From Rhizobium sp. RM (GTDB taxonomy: Bacteria; Pseudomonadota; Alphaproteobacteria; Rhizobiales; Rhizobiaceae), in assembly GCF_013390595.1 (NCBI RefSeq), contig NZ_JACAWV010000012.1:92045-156044 (forward strand): a DNA stretch of 64,000 nt. Direction: 5' to 3'. Of the stretch, positions 26,659 to 34,225 are shown piece by piece. Each line of letters opens with the position of its first letter. The first letter of the stretch is position 1. Below the pieces are notes generated by a model that ran no database searches, was not told the DNA's origin, and was given only the letters and a program-made list of their open reading frames with translations. A program made the position numbers and the translations under genes.

Positions 26659-27053
26659 TCAGCTGCCCTCCATGAATCGACGCATCAGATCGCGCTCATC
26701 ATGCAAACTGAACATTATGGAAATTCAACAAAGCGGGCGGGTGGGGAGTTCGAGGGGCGGGGCTTCAGGGGAGCCCTTCGAAGGTGGCCGGGTTCCTCGT
26801 AAACCCGGCCGGTGGTCCCGCCGTATCTCCTGCAGTTCCACTGCCTCTCACCTAAGCGAAAATTTTCGCGGGGCAAGTGCCTGATGTTGCAGAACACGAG
26901 TAATTGGCGCACTGTAGAGCTAGAAGGGAACGTGGGTGCCAGCCCAAACGCCTTTTGGCGATTGCAGTCATCTGCAGACGCGTACCAAAGGCCGAACGCG
27001 ACCCAAGTGTTTGTGAGACACGTCGCGTTCGGCCTTCGCTTTTCTAATGGTCT
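26659..27053. other. Gene-free stretch with two perfect inverted repeats
   Basis: No supportable gene. It holds a 9-bp perfect hairpin, GGCCGGGTT/AACCCGGCC (26786-26794 and 26802-26810), and a 15-bp perfect one listed separately. Confidence 0.4.
26988..27036. terminator. Long perfect hairpin, probable terminator of the leftward DUF932 operon
   Basis: Fifteen-base perfect arms AAGGCCGAACGCGAC / GTCGCGTTCGGCCTT with a 19-base loop, just 18 bp beyond the leftward stop at 27054. On the plus strand it is followed by CGCTTTTC; on the minus strand by TTTGG. It may act in both directions, or be a protein-binding palindrome. Confidence 0.6.
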
Positions 27054-27365
27054 CTAGCAGTAGATTTCAGCGGTCAATCCGCTGAGTTGCGACAGATGCG
27101 CTCCAACCTTCCGCGCCAATTCTAGCGTGTCGCAATCGGTTATGGCCTCGCATCCGCCTGCGGTCAAATGGCCGTAAACCGTGAAAAACTCCGCCTCGTC
27201 ACGTGACATGCCGCCAACAATCGATGTTTCGTTGGTGCCTTCTTCCGCGACGTTGACGCAATCGCTAATTTCGAGACCATTGAACAAGCGCCAATCCGGC
27301 TCCGCATAACCCGTACAGCAGTTGAAAAGCTCGGAAAGGGTGAATGGAGAGGTGGGGCGCATCAA
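27054..27365 (-). CDS. Hypothetical protein, 103 aa, paired with DUF932 gene
   Basis: A 103-residue soluble protein with five cysteines (including a CC pair) and acidic character (RLFNGLEISDCVNVAEEGTNE, FFTVYGHLTAGGCEAITDC). Its ATG overlaps the DUF932 stop by 4 bp, so the two are translationally coupled. No family recognised. It is probably part of a plasmid-maintenance or anti-defence operon by association only. Confidence 0.7.
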   Translation of the reverse strand: MMRPTSPFTLSELFNCCTGYAEPDWRLFNGLEISDCVNVAEEGTNETSIVGGMSRDEAEFFTVYGHLTAGGCEAITDCDTLELARKVGAHLSQLSGLTAEIYC

Positions 27366-28216
27366 CGTGCGCCCTTCAATTCAGCCATCTTGGCTCCAAG
27401 ATGCCACAGGGCTTTGTTCAGCTTGATATCCTGATCGATACCCGTCACGGCGCGAGACTTCACCTTGCGAGGCCGTCCAAGGTCATCGCGACCATAAGCC
27501 CTGATGCCGCCCTTAATGGCGTTTTCTTGGACAACATTCCATGTCGTCCAGAGGTCATCGCCAAGGTCTCCGGTGCGGCGCTGCGTCAAAAGCTGCGCTG
27601 GCTTGATCGGTGTTGTCGTGTCGCCACCGGCATCACCAAACCGGAGCATGTGGGCGCTCTGCGCGAGAATTTCTTTCTCTTCGCTGTTAAGACGCAGGCT
27701 AGACCAGTCTTGCGGGGCCACCAGCGCGGTTTCAGCGGCTTTTAGAACCGTGTAGGTCGCATCGATGACTTTACCCTGTACGTCGCCAGAATGACGGACT
27801 TTGGTCTCTTCAATCGTGCCGGTCTGCGTGACAAGCGAGTTGAGGCAACGGATGCGGAACAATCCGGCCATCAATTCATAGGCGCTGGTGCCGTCGTTGG
27901 CGTTCTTCAGGAGGATTTCGCAAACAGTATCGCCGACATGATAGGTTTTGCCATCATCGACGCGGCGAAGGCGGATGAGGTGCTTTGTGAAGTCTGCCTT
28001 GCCTTCAGTACGGGTGGCAGATTGCTTTGCGCCAACTGGTACGAAGCCTTCAGCCGTCAACGCCCGCAGGATCTCAATCGTCGGGATTGGCTGGAAGCGC
28101 TCGGAGCGGCTTTCATGTGCGGACGTCGCAAAGATAGACGGTGCGATGTTGCGCATTTCGTCCTCGGTCATAGCGCGGCCTGTGTCGAAACGTGCAGTGT
28201 GCGTGTAAACGGTCAT
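27362..28216 (-). CDS. DUF932 family protein
   Basis: A 284-residue DUF932 protein, recognised from the conserved blocks 'FVPVGAKQSATR', 'HLIRLRR', 'YELMAGLFRIRCLNSLV' and 'VRHSGDVQGKVIDATY'. The family is common on plasmids and phages beside ParB-like and anti-restriction genes; its function is not established. The start at 28216 has GGAGAA 6 bp upstream, and that ribosome binding site is the first element of a 441-bp leader shared with the parB-like gene. Confidence 0.88.
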   Translation of the reverse strand: MTVYTHTARFDTGRAMTEDEMRNIAPSIFATSAHESRSERFQPIPTIEILRALTAEGFVPVGAKQSATRTEGKADFTKHLIRLRRVDDGKTYHVGDTVCEILLKNANDGTSAYELMAGLFRIRCLNSLVTQTGTIEETKVRHSGDVQGKVIDATYTVLKAAETALVAPQDWSSLRLNSEEKEILAQSAHMLRFGDAGGDTTTPIKPAQLLTQRRTGDLGDDLWTTWNVVQENAIKGGIRAYGRDDLGRPRKVKSRAVTGIDQDIKLNKALWHLGAKMAELKGAR

Positions 28217-28222
28217 AACAAA

Positions 28223-28663
28223 TTCTCCAACGGTTCCCGAAATCCGAGAAGCAAGCCCCGCAGTGGGCGAAGCCTTCGCCCACCGTTCCGGTGGATGTGC
28301 CCCTCACATCCACCGGAACGAAGGGGGAAGGGCGAAGCCCGCTCCCCGTTGGTGCGCGGGGCTAGTCATGGGTCCGGCTGGCTGAAAAACGGAAGGTTCG
28401 CCGCCCTGGCGGTGAAAGCCGTTTTTCTGACAGACGGACAGGCGATAGCCTGCCTGCCCATTGGCGAGACCTGCGAACCATCGTAGAGCGGGAAATCAGA
28501 CAGGGAGAAACGGCATTAAGCGCAGCGTATGCTCATTGCGAATGAGACCGCTCACGCGGTCGCTTTATTCCTTCGGGACAAGTGATCGTAACCGGAACGG
28601 CGGAGACGGCCGAACGGGCGGCTCCGGAGCGAAGCCATAGAGCGCGGTCGCGAAGCGATGGCC
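28223..28663 (-). repeat. 441-bp duplicated leader, copy 1 (upstream of DUF932 gene)
   Basis: Nearly the same sequence lies at 33132-33572 in the same position relative to the parB-like gene. Shared hairpins keep their stems while loops vary: GAAAAACGG/CCGTTTTTC enclosing a GCC/GGC stem, and GACCGC/GCGGTC with loop TCAC here. The repeat starts at the ribosome binding site of the downstream gene, which suggests a shared promoter/leader rather than a coding repeat. Confidence 0.8.
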
Positions 28664-28740
28664 CCTCGCTGCCACAAGTCGTCGGTGTTAAGGCACAATT
28701 CCCATTCGTGTCAGAAAGTGGTACACAACAATCATTGGCA

Positions 28741-28800
28741 CCAATCGATTGTGTAGGCGGTGGCAACTGAGGGTTAGTATGTGCTCCCGCCTGCTGAATG
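28741..28800 (+). promoter_or_regulatory. Conserved leader of the sigma-region-2-like family, copy 1
   Basis: The segment with GTGTAGGCGGTGGCAACTGA, a GTGCTCCCGCCTGCT block and then the ribosome binding site is repeated at 33649-33712 and, on the minus strand, near 61453-61514. AGGCGG and CCGCCT can pair to enclose the centre. Conservation beyond the coding region suggests a promoter or a structured 5' leader. Confidence 0.6.
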
Positions 28801-28816
28801 GAGGGGGCTGCGCTTC

Positions 28817-29113
28817 ATGTCTAACCCATCAGAAATTGACGTTCCGCCGTTTCAGGACCCACTCGAAGATTGGGCTTCCCTGTTTTCATCGTCCCCAGAG
28901 ATCCAGCGCAAACTGATCGACCTCACTATCGCGAAGACGATTGATGCTGTCCCAGAGATAATCGATGCGGACGACGTAGAGCGACCGGTATTCACGATCA
29001 TGCGCTCAATTGCTCTGGAAGAGTTCGGTATTGACGCTGGAAATCATCACAATGGAGAAAGGAATGGGCATGAACGCCGAAACCATTCTCGTCGTGGTAC
29101 TGGTTCTTCTTAA
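28817..29113 (+). CDS. Sigma-region-2-like small protein, paralog 1 (98 aa)
   Basis: A small protein whose core (LIDLTIAKTIDAVPEIIDADDVERPVFTIMRSIALEEFGI) resembles the region-2 helix pair of ECF sigma factors (family: LVQETLLRA...LRPWLFTIxRNxA) but without region 4. Start ATG 28817 has GGAGGGGG upstream. Two paralogs lie at 33719 and 61446. All three follow the same conserved leader, and paralogs 1 and 2 are each followed by a tiny membrane protein. The C-terminal tail (His/Arg/Asn-rich) overlaps the next gene in another frame. The sigma resemblance is by eye and weak; an unrelated helical protein is possible. Confidence 0.65.
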   Translation: MSNPSEIDVPPFQDPLEDWASLFSSSPEIQRKLIDLTIAKTIDAVPEIIDADDVERPVFTIMRSIALEEFGIDAGNHHNGERNGHERRNHSRRGTGSS

Positions 29114-29177
29114 CGTAATTGTTGTTTGTTTTGTTGGTGCTGTCGCATTCGAGTTTATCGGTCCGTTAGCCCGCTAG
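29064..29177 (+). CDS. Tiny single-helix membrane protein, paralog 1 (37 aa)
   Basis: A 37-residue protein, N-terminal MGMNAETILVVVLVLLN then a hydrophobic helix, ending FEFIGPLAR. Its partner at 33976 is clearly homologous: both share AET-LV, a central LN-IV, AFxxIGPLA, and the same place after a sigma-region-2-like gene. A GGAGAAAGG ribosome binding site precedes ATG 29064. It overlaps the end of the previous gene by 50 bp and the end of the convergent ligase gene by 12 bp. It probably sits in the inner membrane. Confidence 0.65.
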   Translation: MGMNAETILVVVLVLLNVIVVCFVGAVAFEFIGPLAR

Positions 29178-30233
29178 ATCGTCCGGCGACAAATGATCGA
29201 CACGGAATACGTCTGCATTGTCCTGGATTTCTCGGATACCCTTGAACGAGGCCTGACGCAGCTTACCTGCAGTCGTCCACCCTCGAAAATTGACCTCCGC
29301 GATGATGGTGGGTTCAGCCCATACCACGCTTGTCCGCGTGCCGGTGTAACGCACTGGCGACCGCTTTGCTTTCAGCCGGTCCAACATCTTACGCAGGTCG
29401 AGCGCCTGTTTTTGCTTGAAGCCCGTCCCGACTGAACCGACGTAGAAAAGCTCCTCACCTTTGTAAGCAGCCAGCAACAGCGCTCCAATACCTCCTAACC
29501 CGCTGGAAGCGGGTTCGTAGCCGACGACAAAGAAGCTTTCGCTTTGGACGCATTTGATTTTGAGCCAATCGCCATGTCGGCCGGATCGATAGGGGCTATC
29601 GCGATGCTTCGCGATAATCCCCTCGAGGCCAAAGTTGCAGGCGGATGCGAGAAGCTCAACGCCTTCCGCTTCGATGGTCTCAGAAAACATGATGCCAGGT
29701 GTCTCTGCGGGAATGAGATCCTCGAGCATGTGTCTACGTGAGGTTAGCTCAACATTCCGTAGATCGTGGCCGTCGAAATAGAGGAGGTCGAAGGCGACGA
29801 AAATTGCGTCTGACGACGACGCCTTACCCGAAGCCCCTCCGAGCGATTTTTGCAAAAGAGCGAAATCGGACCGTCCCTGTTCGTCCAGGACAACCGCCTC
29901 GCCATCGATGATAGCGCTGGCAATCGGCAGCCTCTCGACAGCAGCCTTGATAATCGGAAACCGGTGCGTCCAGTCGTGACCACTCTTGGTAAGAATACGG
30001 ATGCCGGTGTGCTCGATGTGGACGGCGATCCGATAGCCGTCCCATTTCACCTCGAAATCCCACTCATCGCCCTTGGGCGGTTTTGATTTGAGCAGGGCAA
30101 GCGATGGCTCGATCCGCGCTGGCATCGGATCAAGATGAAGGTTCGGCTGCGCTGGATCGCGCTTACGCCGAGCCTTTGAGCGCAGCGGTTCGTCATGCCT
30201 CAGAAGAGGCTGTGCGGTTTTGGGCTTCTTCAT
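29166..30233 (-). CDS. ATP-dependent DNA ligase, LigD-type (NHEJ) ligase domain protein
   Basis: A 355-residue stand-alone ATP-dependent ligase. The nucleotidyl-transfer motif EVKWDGYR (lysine nucleophile), later motifs IDGEAVVLDEQG, VAFDLLYFDGHDL, EGIIAKHRDSPYRSGRHGDWLKIKC and the OB-fold segment VGSVGTGF are all present, so it should be active. It corresponds to the ligase domain of LigD used with Ku for non-homologous end joining; the polymerase and phosphoesterase domains and a ku gene are not in the window. ATG 30233 begins a Lys/Arg-rich leader (MKKPKTAQPLL); an in-frame ATG at 30353 adds non-conserved sequence. Confidence 0.9.
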   Translation of the reverse strand: MKKPKTAQPLLRHDEPLRSKARRKRDPAQPNLHLDPMPARIEPSLALLKSKPPKGDEWDFEVKWDGYRIAVHIEHTGIRILTKSGHDWTHRFPIIKAAVERLPIASAIIDGEAVVLDEQGRSDFALLQKSLGGASGKASSSDAIFVAFDLLYFDGHDLRNVELTSRRHMLEDLIPAETPGIMFSETIEAEGVELLASACNFGLEGIIAKHRDSPYRSGRHGDWLKIKCVQSESFFVVGYEPASSGLGGIGALLLAAYKGEELFYVGSVGTGFKQKQALDLRKMLDRLKAKRSPVRYTGTRTSVVWAEPTIIAEVNFRGWTTAGKLRQASFKGIREIQDNADVFRVDHLSPDDLAG

Positions 30234-30312
30234 AGGCCCATAATAGCACGAAGCTTTTACAACTCCTTTCCATCGTTCATACTTCTCGGGGAGCAGAGGG
30301 GAGTGCGACCGC

Positions 30313-30594
30313 TTGACCAAATTGCTTGAAAACGAACGAGAGTCGGCCGACACCTTTGCTCGCCTATCTGGCTACGCCACTTGGGAAAGGGCCGTCCATG
30401 CGGCAAAAGCAAACCTGTCCGTGAAAGCCTCAATACCCATCGGCGGAGATACAGGCTTTGGTATCGCGGTAATGTCCCTTCTTGCAAAAAGGGTGGGGTT
30501 GGAATTGGTTTGCCTTGGCAGCGAACTCACGCAGGCTGGCGAAAATGAACTTTGGCAACTTGTGAACCCACAGCAGCGCGGTACCGTGCAGTAG
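30313..30594 (+). CDS. Hypothetical protein, 93 aa
   Basis: A 93-residue frame from TTG 30313, divergent from the ligase gene. It has a helical N-terminal half (ESADTFARLSGYATWERAVHAAKANL) and a hydrophobic middle (GFGIAVMSLLAKRVGLELVCLG). No signal peptide or known motif. The TTG start is weakly supported. Confidence 0.45.
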   Translation: MTKLLENERESADTFARLSGYATWERAVHAAKANLSVKASIPIGGDTGFGIAVMSLLAKRVGLELVCLGSELTQAGENELWQLVNPQQRGTVQ

Positions 30595-30625
30595 TACAAT
30601 GTTCACGGCTTTCAGAGGTCGCGTA

Positions 30626-30832
30626 ATGGCTAAGAACGTCTACAATTTCAGGCGCATAAAGTGGGGAGACCCAAGACCGAAACTCAAAGTGCTAGCTGAA
30701 GACCTGAAGCAAAAATCATGGATGGAGCGCCTGTCGAGCCTGTCGTTCGCCGCCCTCGTCCTCTCCCTCGCAACTCTGGCTTTCATTACAAGCGTCGTCA
30801 TCGCCCACCTTCTGATCCGGTTCCCGTCCTGA
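30626..30832 (+). CDS. Small membrane protein, 68 aa
   Basis: A 68-residue protein with a basic N-terminal half (NFRRIKWGDPRPKLKVLAEDLKQK) and one long C-terminal hydrophobic helix (LSFAALVLSLATLAFITSVVIAHLLI). It is probably an inner-membrane protein with a cytoplasmic N-terminus. ATG 30626 has CAGAGG upstream; an in-frame ATG at 30599 adds 9 residues. Family unknown. Confidence 0.5.
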   Translation: MAKNVYNFRRIKWGDPRPKLKVLAEDLKQKSWMERLSSLSFAALVLSLATLAFITSVVIAHLLIRFPS

Positions 30833-30973
30833 ATTGGTGAACTCAACCATTTGCGGATTACGCAGAAAAAAGGGGCCGTCACAGACGGTCCCTTCGTTCT
30901 CGCTCCAGGCAATCGCAAGCAATTGCTGTCGATTGGTCGCCTGAGCAGGTTCAACATGGGACAGGAGTTGAAA

Positions 30974-31051
30974 ATGTGCCCAAGTAACCCATGGACCTGG
31001 AAGCAGGTCATCATCATCGTCCTGCAGATCATCATCGTGATCTTGCAATAG
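30974..31051 (+). CDS. Very small hydrophobic peptide, 25 aa (type I toxin-like candidate)
   Basis: ATG 30974 has AGGAG at ideal spacing. It encodes a short polar/aromatic head (MCPSNPWTWKQ) and then an almost pure Ile/Val/Leu helix (VIIIVLQIIIVILQ). This is the build of membrane-active type I toxins or tiny regulatory membrane peptides. In-frame ATG 30956 and TTG 30851 would give 31 and 66 residues. A perfect 14-bp hairpin follows 4 bp after the stop. No antisense RNA is proven, so 'toxin' is only a hypothesis. Confidence 0.45.
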   Translation: MCPSNPWTWKQVIIIVLQIIIVILQ

Positions 31052-31055
31052 ATGA

Positions 31056-31091
31056 GTTCGGCACGGTCTATTGCAGGAGACCGTGCCGAAC
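31056..31091 (+). terminator. Perfect 14-bp hairpin after the hydrophobic peptide gene
   Basis: Arms GTTCGGCACGGTCT / AGACCGTGCCGAAC with an 8-base loop, followed by AATTT. It is a strong stem with a poor T-run, so it may be a weak terminator, an RNA-stabilising hairpin or a binding palindrome. Confidence 0.55.
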
Positions 31092-31191
31092 AATTTCATG
31101 ATTATCCTCTCCGTCTTGATCGTCAATCGATCTCGTCACGCGATGGGAAGCCGGTCGCAGCCGGGAGGAGCCTGCGACCGGCGCGACTGCA

Positions 31192-33125
31192 CTAAGCAGC
31201 CACTTCGGAGAACTGGATGATATCTGCGGTCTCGATCATCTCATCGGTTGCGTCAGTCTGGATCGCCTCGGCAATCCCCTGCTTTTCGGACGAGGCATCG
31301 TCGAATAGGAGAGGGGCAGGGAGCCAACCTGTGCCTTTAAGGGCCTTGGCAGCGAATGCAGCCGCGTCGCTCTTCTTCATGTCGATAATGCCCTTGGCGA
31401 ACTCTTCGCCCTTCGCCTTCGCCACTGACGCCTGAATGGTTGCGCGGTTCATATGGGCAAAGCAGTTATCGACGGTTGGCTCGAAATGATTGCGCATGTC
31501 GGTCCCGAGTGCTGCGGCCAGCTGCTTGGAATGGTTGAAGTGCTTGGCGTTACCATAGGTTGACTTGCCTTCGACAACATTGACTGTACCAGCGGCTGCA
31601 AAGGCAAGAAGCTCGAGCAACTCGTTCGGCTTTAAATCCATGCACCAGCCCCAGAGTGCGTCCGGATTGGACGGAAGGCGGCTCTTGATATCTTCAGATC
31701 CTGCATCCAGCTCGGTAAGCGCCTTGGAGTTCTGCGGCTCTTTCAAGCTGCCATCAAGGCCGAAACTTTTGGTCGAAATCTCGAGGCACGAATAATCAGT
31801 CGCGTGGCGGTAGAAGGCCGAAAGCAGCATTGAGTGAACAACGGTCACGAGCGCAACGCTATGGTTTTTGGCGAGTTCTGAACGGAGCGCTGCAGTCTTC
31901 TGCGCCGTGAGGTCTTCAACAAATGGTGCGGAAAGTTTTGCGCCCTTTTCCTCGGGTGCAGCCTCGCCTTGCGATGGAACAGCCTCCTGCTTCTCTCTCC
32001 GGACAAATCCCCTCTCGATGCGCAGTTGGCCGTTGTAGCTGAGAGCGATAAATACGCCGCCTTTCGCAATGACCTCCGGAGCGTAGGCTTCTTTTTCCAA
32101 CGCATCGAGGCGTCCTGTGATAGCAGCCACTCGGCCTTCGGCTTTGTCGTCAGCAACACCGTCTTCAATCTGCGCGCATAGATCGTCCCGTTCACTTGTG
32201 AGCGCGTCATGCTGAGCCTGCTCGTCTTCTGAAAGCGCTACCGCCTCTGCATAGTGCCGGTCAAACTCCGCGACAGACGGATAGGACCATTCAGTCAGGC
32301 TTTCGACCCATGCCCATCCTTCCGCTTTCAGTGCGGAAATGGTTTCTTCCAGTTTTTGAGCAACTAAACTTTCGACTAGGGCCGGATCGTTTGCAAATCC
32401 ACCATCGGCGGCAAAAAGGTCACGCGTCACCATGCCGCCCGCTTGCTCATATGCCGTCAGTCCACCAATGAAGACCAGCCGTTTGTCTGTGGCGGAAATA
32501 CCATCCGTCACGAGCGCGCCTTTGATCTGCGACGCAGAACGATTATAATAGGGCAGTGTCTCCCAGACATGCTTTTGCGCGTCTTGGTCACGGTGATCGT
32601 GAAGGCAGAGAGCTGTTCGAAATTCATTTTGCCAGCGGAAAACTCCGCGTGGAGATCGGGGTGGACTTTGGAAAGCTTCAACCGGCGCTGAACGATGATT
32701 TCTGTCGTAGAGAAACGCGCTGCGATGTCCGCAATAGGCAAGCCAGCGTCGGCCAGGTGCGCGAAAGCATGATACTGCTCAATCGGGTCCATATCGTCGC
32801 GCATGACGTTTTCAGCGATGGAGAGGGCAATCGCTCCGGCCTCATTGATCTGCTTCACCATGCAGTCGAACTCAAAGGTTTTCGGCAGGCGACCGGCTTC
32901 GATCAGGAGATTTACGGCGCGGAAACGACGGCTACCTGCCGTGATTAAGTAGTGCCCCTTCTTTTCTGCAGGACGCACAACAATGTTCTGCAGGACGCCT
33001 TCACGCGCGATGTTCTCCGCCAGCTCCGCCAGCTTGGCAGCGTTGAAAGTCTTACGGGCATTCAAAGGGTCGATAGCAAGCTTAGATACAGCGACTTTCA
33101 CGGTGGCAGCGATTTGAGCGGTCAT
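31192..33125 (-). pseudogene. ParB/Srx-domain (Spo0J-like) plasmid protein gene split by a 1-bp frameshift
   Basis: The first part (32508-33125) has a ParB nuclease/partition domain: SKLAIDPLNARKTF, LAENIAREGVLQNIVVRP, YLITAGSRRFRAV and SIAENVMRDDMDPIEQYHAF, then a helix-turn-helix (LPIADIAARFSTTEIIVQRRLKL). At about 32590 the frame breaks after SAFTIT. One base later the DNA reads DQDAQKHVWETLPYYNRSAS, which runs straight into the second frame (VTDGISATDKRLVFIGGLTAYEQ, 31192-32511). A single lost base (GATGAC to GTGAC) explains it. Intact it would be about 644 aa, the size of the long plasmid ParB-like proteins beside DUF932. It may be a true mutation or a sequence error. Confidence 0.82.
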
Positions 33126-33131
33126 AATGTG

Positions 33132-33572
33132 TTCTCCAACGGTTCCCGAAATCCGAGAAGCAAGCCCCGCAGTGGGCGAAGCCTTTCACCCACCGTTCCG
33201 GTGGATGTGCCCTCACATCCACCGGAACGAAGGGGGGAAGGGCGAAGCCCGCTCCCCGTTGGTGCGCGGGGCTAGTCATGGGTCCGGCTGCCTGAAAAAC
33301 GGAAGGTTTGCCGAATTGGCGGTGAAAGCCGTTTTTCTGACAGACGCACAGGCGACAGCCTGCTTGCCCATTGGCGAGACGTGCGGACCATCGTAGAGCG
33401 GGAAATCAGACAGCAGAGAATGGCATTAAGCGCAGCGTATGCTCATTGCGAATGAGACCGCAAAGCGGTCGCGTTATTCCTTCAGGAAAAGTGAACGTAA
33501 CCGGAACGGCGGAGACGGCCGAAAGGCGCGGCTCCGTGGCGCAGCCATAGAGCACGGTTGCGAGCGATGGCC
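33132..33572 (-). repeat. 441-bp duplicated leader, copy 2 (upstream of parB-like gene)
   Basis: Same length and order as 28223-28663. The inner hairpin keeps GCC/GGC arms with a changed loop, and the GACCGC/GCGGTC hairpin has loop AAA instead of TCAC. Stem conservation with loop change argues for selection on structure. Confidence 0.8.
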
Positions 33573-33648
33573 GTGGACACGAGTTGTTACAGGTACGTAA
33601 ATGGGCGTGATTAAATGGCCGTCCCTGATATAGTCTTGTTATTGGCAC

Positions 33649-33712
33649 CAACCGAATGTGTAGGCGGTGGCAACTGAGGGTTACTACGTGCTCCCGCCTG
33701 CTAATGGAGGAG
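33649..33712 (+). promoter_or_regulatory. Conserved leader of the sigma-region-2-like family, copy 2
   Basis: Same GTGTAGGCGGTGGCAACTGA block, GTGCTCCCGCCTGCT block and ribosome binding site as at 28741-28800, again directly before a sigma-region-2-like gene. TTGGCACCAAC is shared just upstream. Confidence 0.6.
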
Positions 33713-33718
33713 CACCTT

Positions 33719-33979
33719 ATGGGTAACTCGCCATTCAATCATGAGAGCTTGCTTAGAAGTCTTTTGGAGGATTGGGCGCGGCGTTTTACGCCAGATCCAA
33801 CGCTTCAACATGAGCTCGTCGAGACGACGATAGCCAGAACAATCGATCTTCTCCCACAAGTGGCGGAAGAGGTCGATATCGACAAGCACCTGTTCAAAAC
33901 GATGCATTCCATTGCTCTCGAGAGTTTCGAACGGGCAGCCGCAGAAGAGACGCAGCCGCAATATCGGCAAATGTCATGA
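33719..33979 (+). CDS. Sigma-region-2-like small protein, paralog 2 (86 aa)
   Basis: Paralog of the protein at 28817. The core 'LVETTIARTIDLLPQVAEEVDIDKHLFKTMHSIALESF' aligns residue by residue with paralogs 1 and 3 (pattern: LV-x-T-I-x-T-I/L...P...D...LF-x-M-x-IAL). A tryptophan segment precedes it (LLEDWARRF, as in paralog 1 PLEDWASLF). ATG 33719 has GGAGG upstream; ATG 33704 is in frame. The stop overlaps the next tiny gene (ATGTCATGA). Confidence 0.65.
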   Translation: MGNSPFNHESLLRSLLEDWARRFTPDPTLQHELVETTIARTIDLLPQVAEEVDIDKHLFKTMHSIALESFERAAAEETQPQYRQMS

Positions 33980-34092
33980 GCGCCGAAACGAAGCTCGTGA
34001 TCTTTCTCATCGTGCTCAATGCCATCGTGATCGGAACTGTCACGGCGATAGCCTTCGGCTGGATTGGGCCGTTGGCCGCTTACAACGGCTGA
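33976..34092 (+). CDS. Tiny single-helix membrane protein, paralog 2 (38 aa)
   Basis: A 38-residue homolog of the protein at 29064: MSAETKLVIFLIVLN then a hydrophobic helix and AFGWIGPLAAYNG. Its ATG overlaps the sigma-like gene's stop by 4 bp, so the two are translationally coupled. Retention of the pair in two genomic copies is the best evidence that both reading frames are real. Confidence 0.7.
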   Translation: MSAETKLVIFLIVLNAIVIGTVTAIAFGWIGPLAAYNG

Positions 34093-34099
34093 ATACTAA

Positions 34100-34225
34100 C
34101 CCGCCTTCCCATTGGCGAGGCCTGCGGACCATCGTAGAGCGGGAAATCGAACAGTAGAGACGGGCATTAAGCGGAGCGTATGCTCAAGCGATCGAGACCG
34201 CAAAAGCGGTCACTGTTTTCCTTTC
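34100..34225. repeat. Partial third copy of the duplicated leader
   Basis: About 125 bp matching the distal part of the 441-bp leader (CCCATTGGCGAGGCCTGCGG, CATCGTAGAGCGGGAAATC, GCGTATGCTCAAGCGA). It ends in the GACCGC/GCGGTC hairpin with loop AAAA and GTTTTCCTTT after it, so here it looks like a plus-strand terminator after the tiny membrane gene. Confidence 0.7.

Noticed and set aside
28217..28486. Plus-strand frame through the duplicated leader with a similar translation in both copies (KNGRFA-LAVKAVFLTD)
   Set aside because: The similarity comes from the DNA repeat itself; there is no good start or ribosome binding site and the hairpins explain the conservation better.
28741..28760. Possible sigma-54 promoter from TTGGCAC in the shared leader
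   Set aside because: The matching TTGCA box at the required spacing is missing in all copies.
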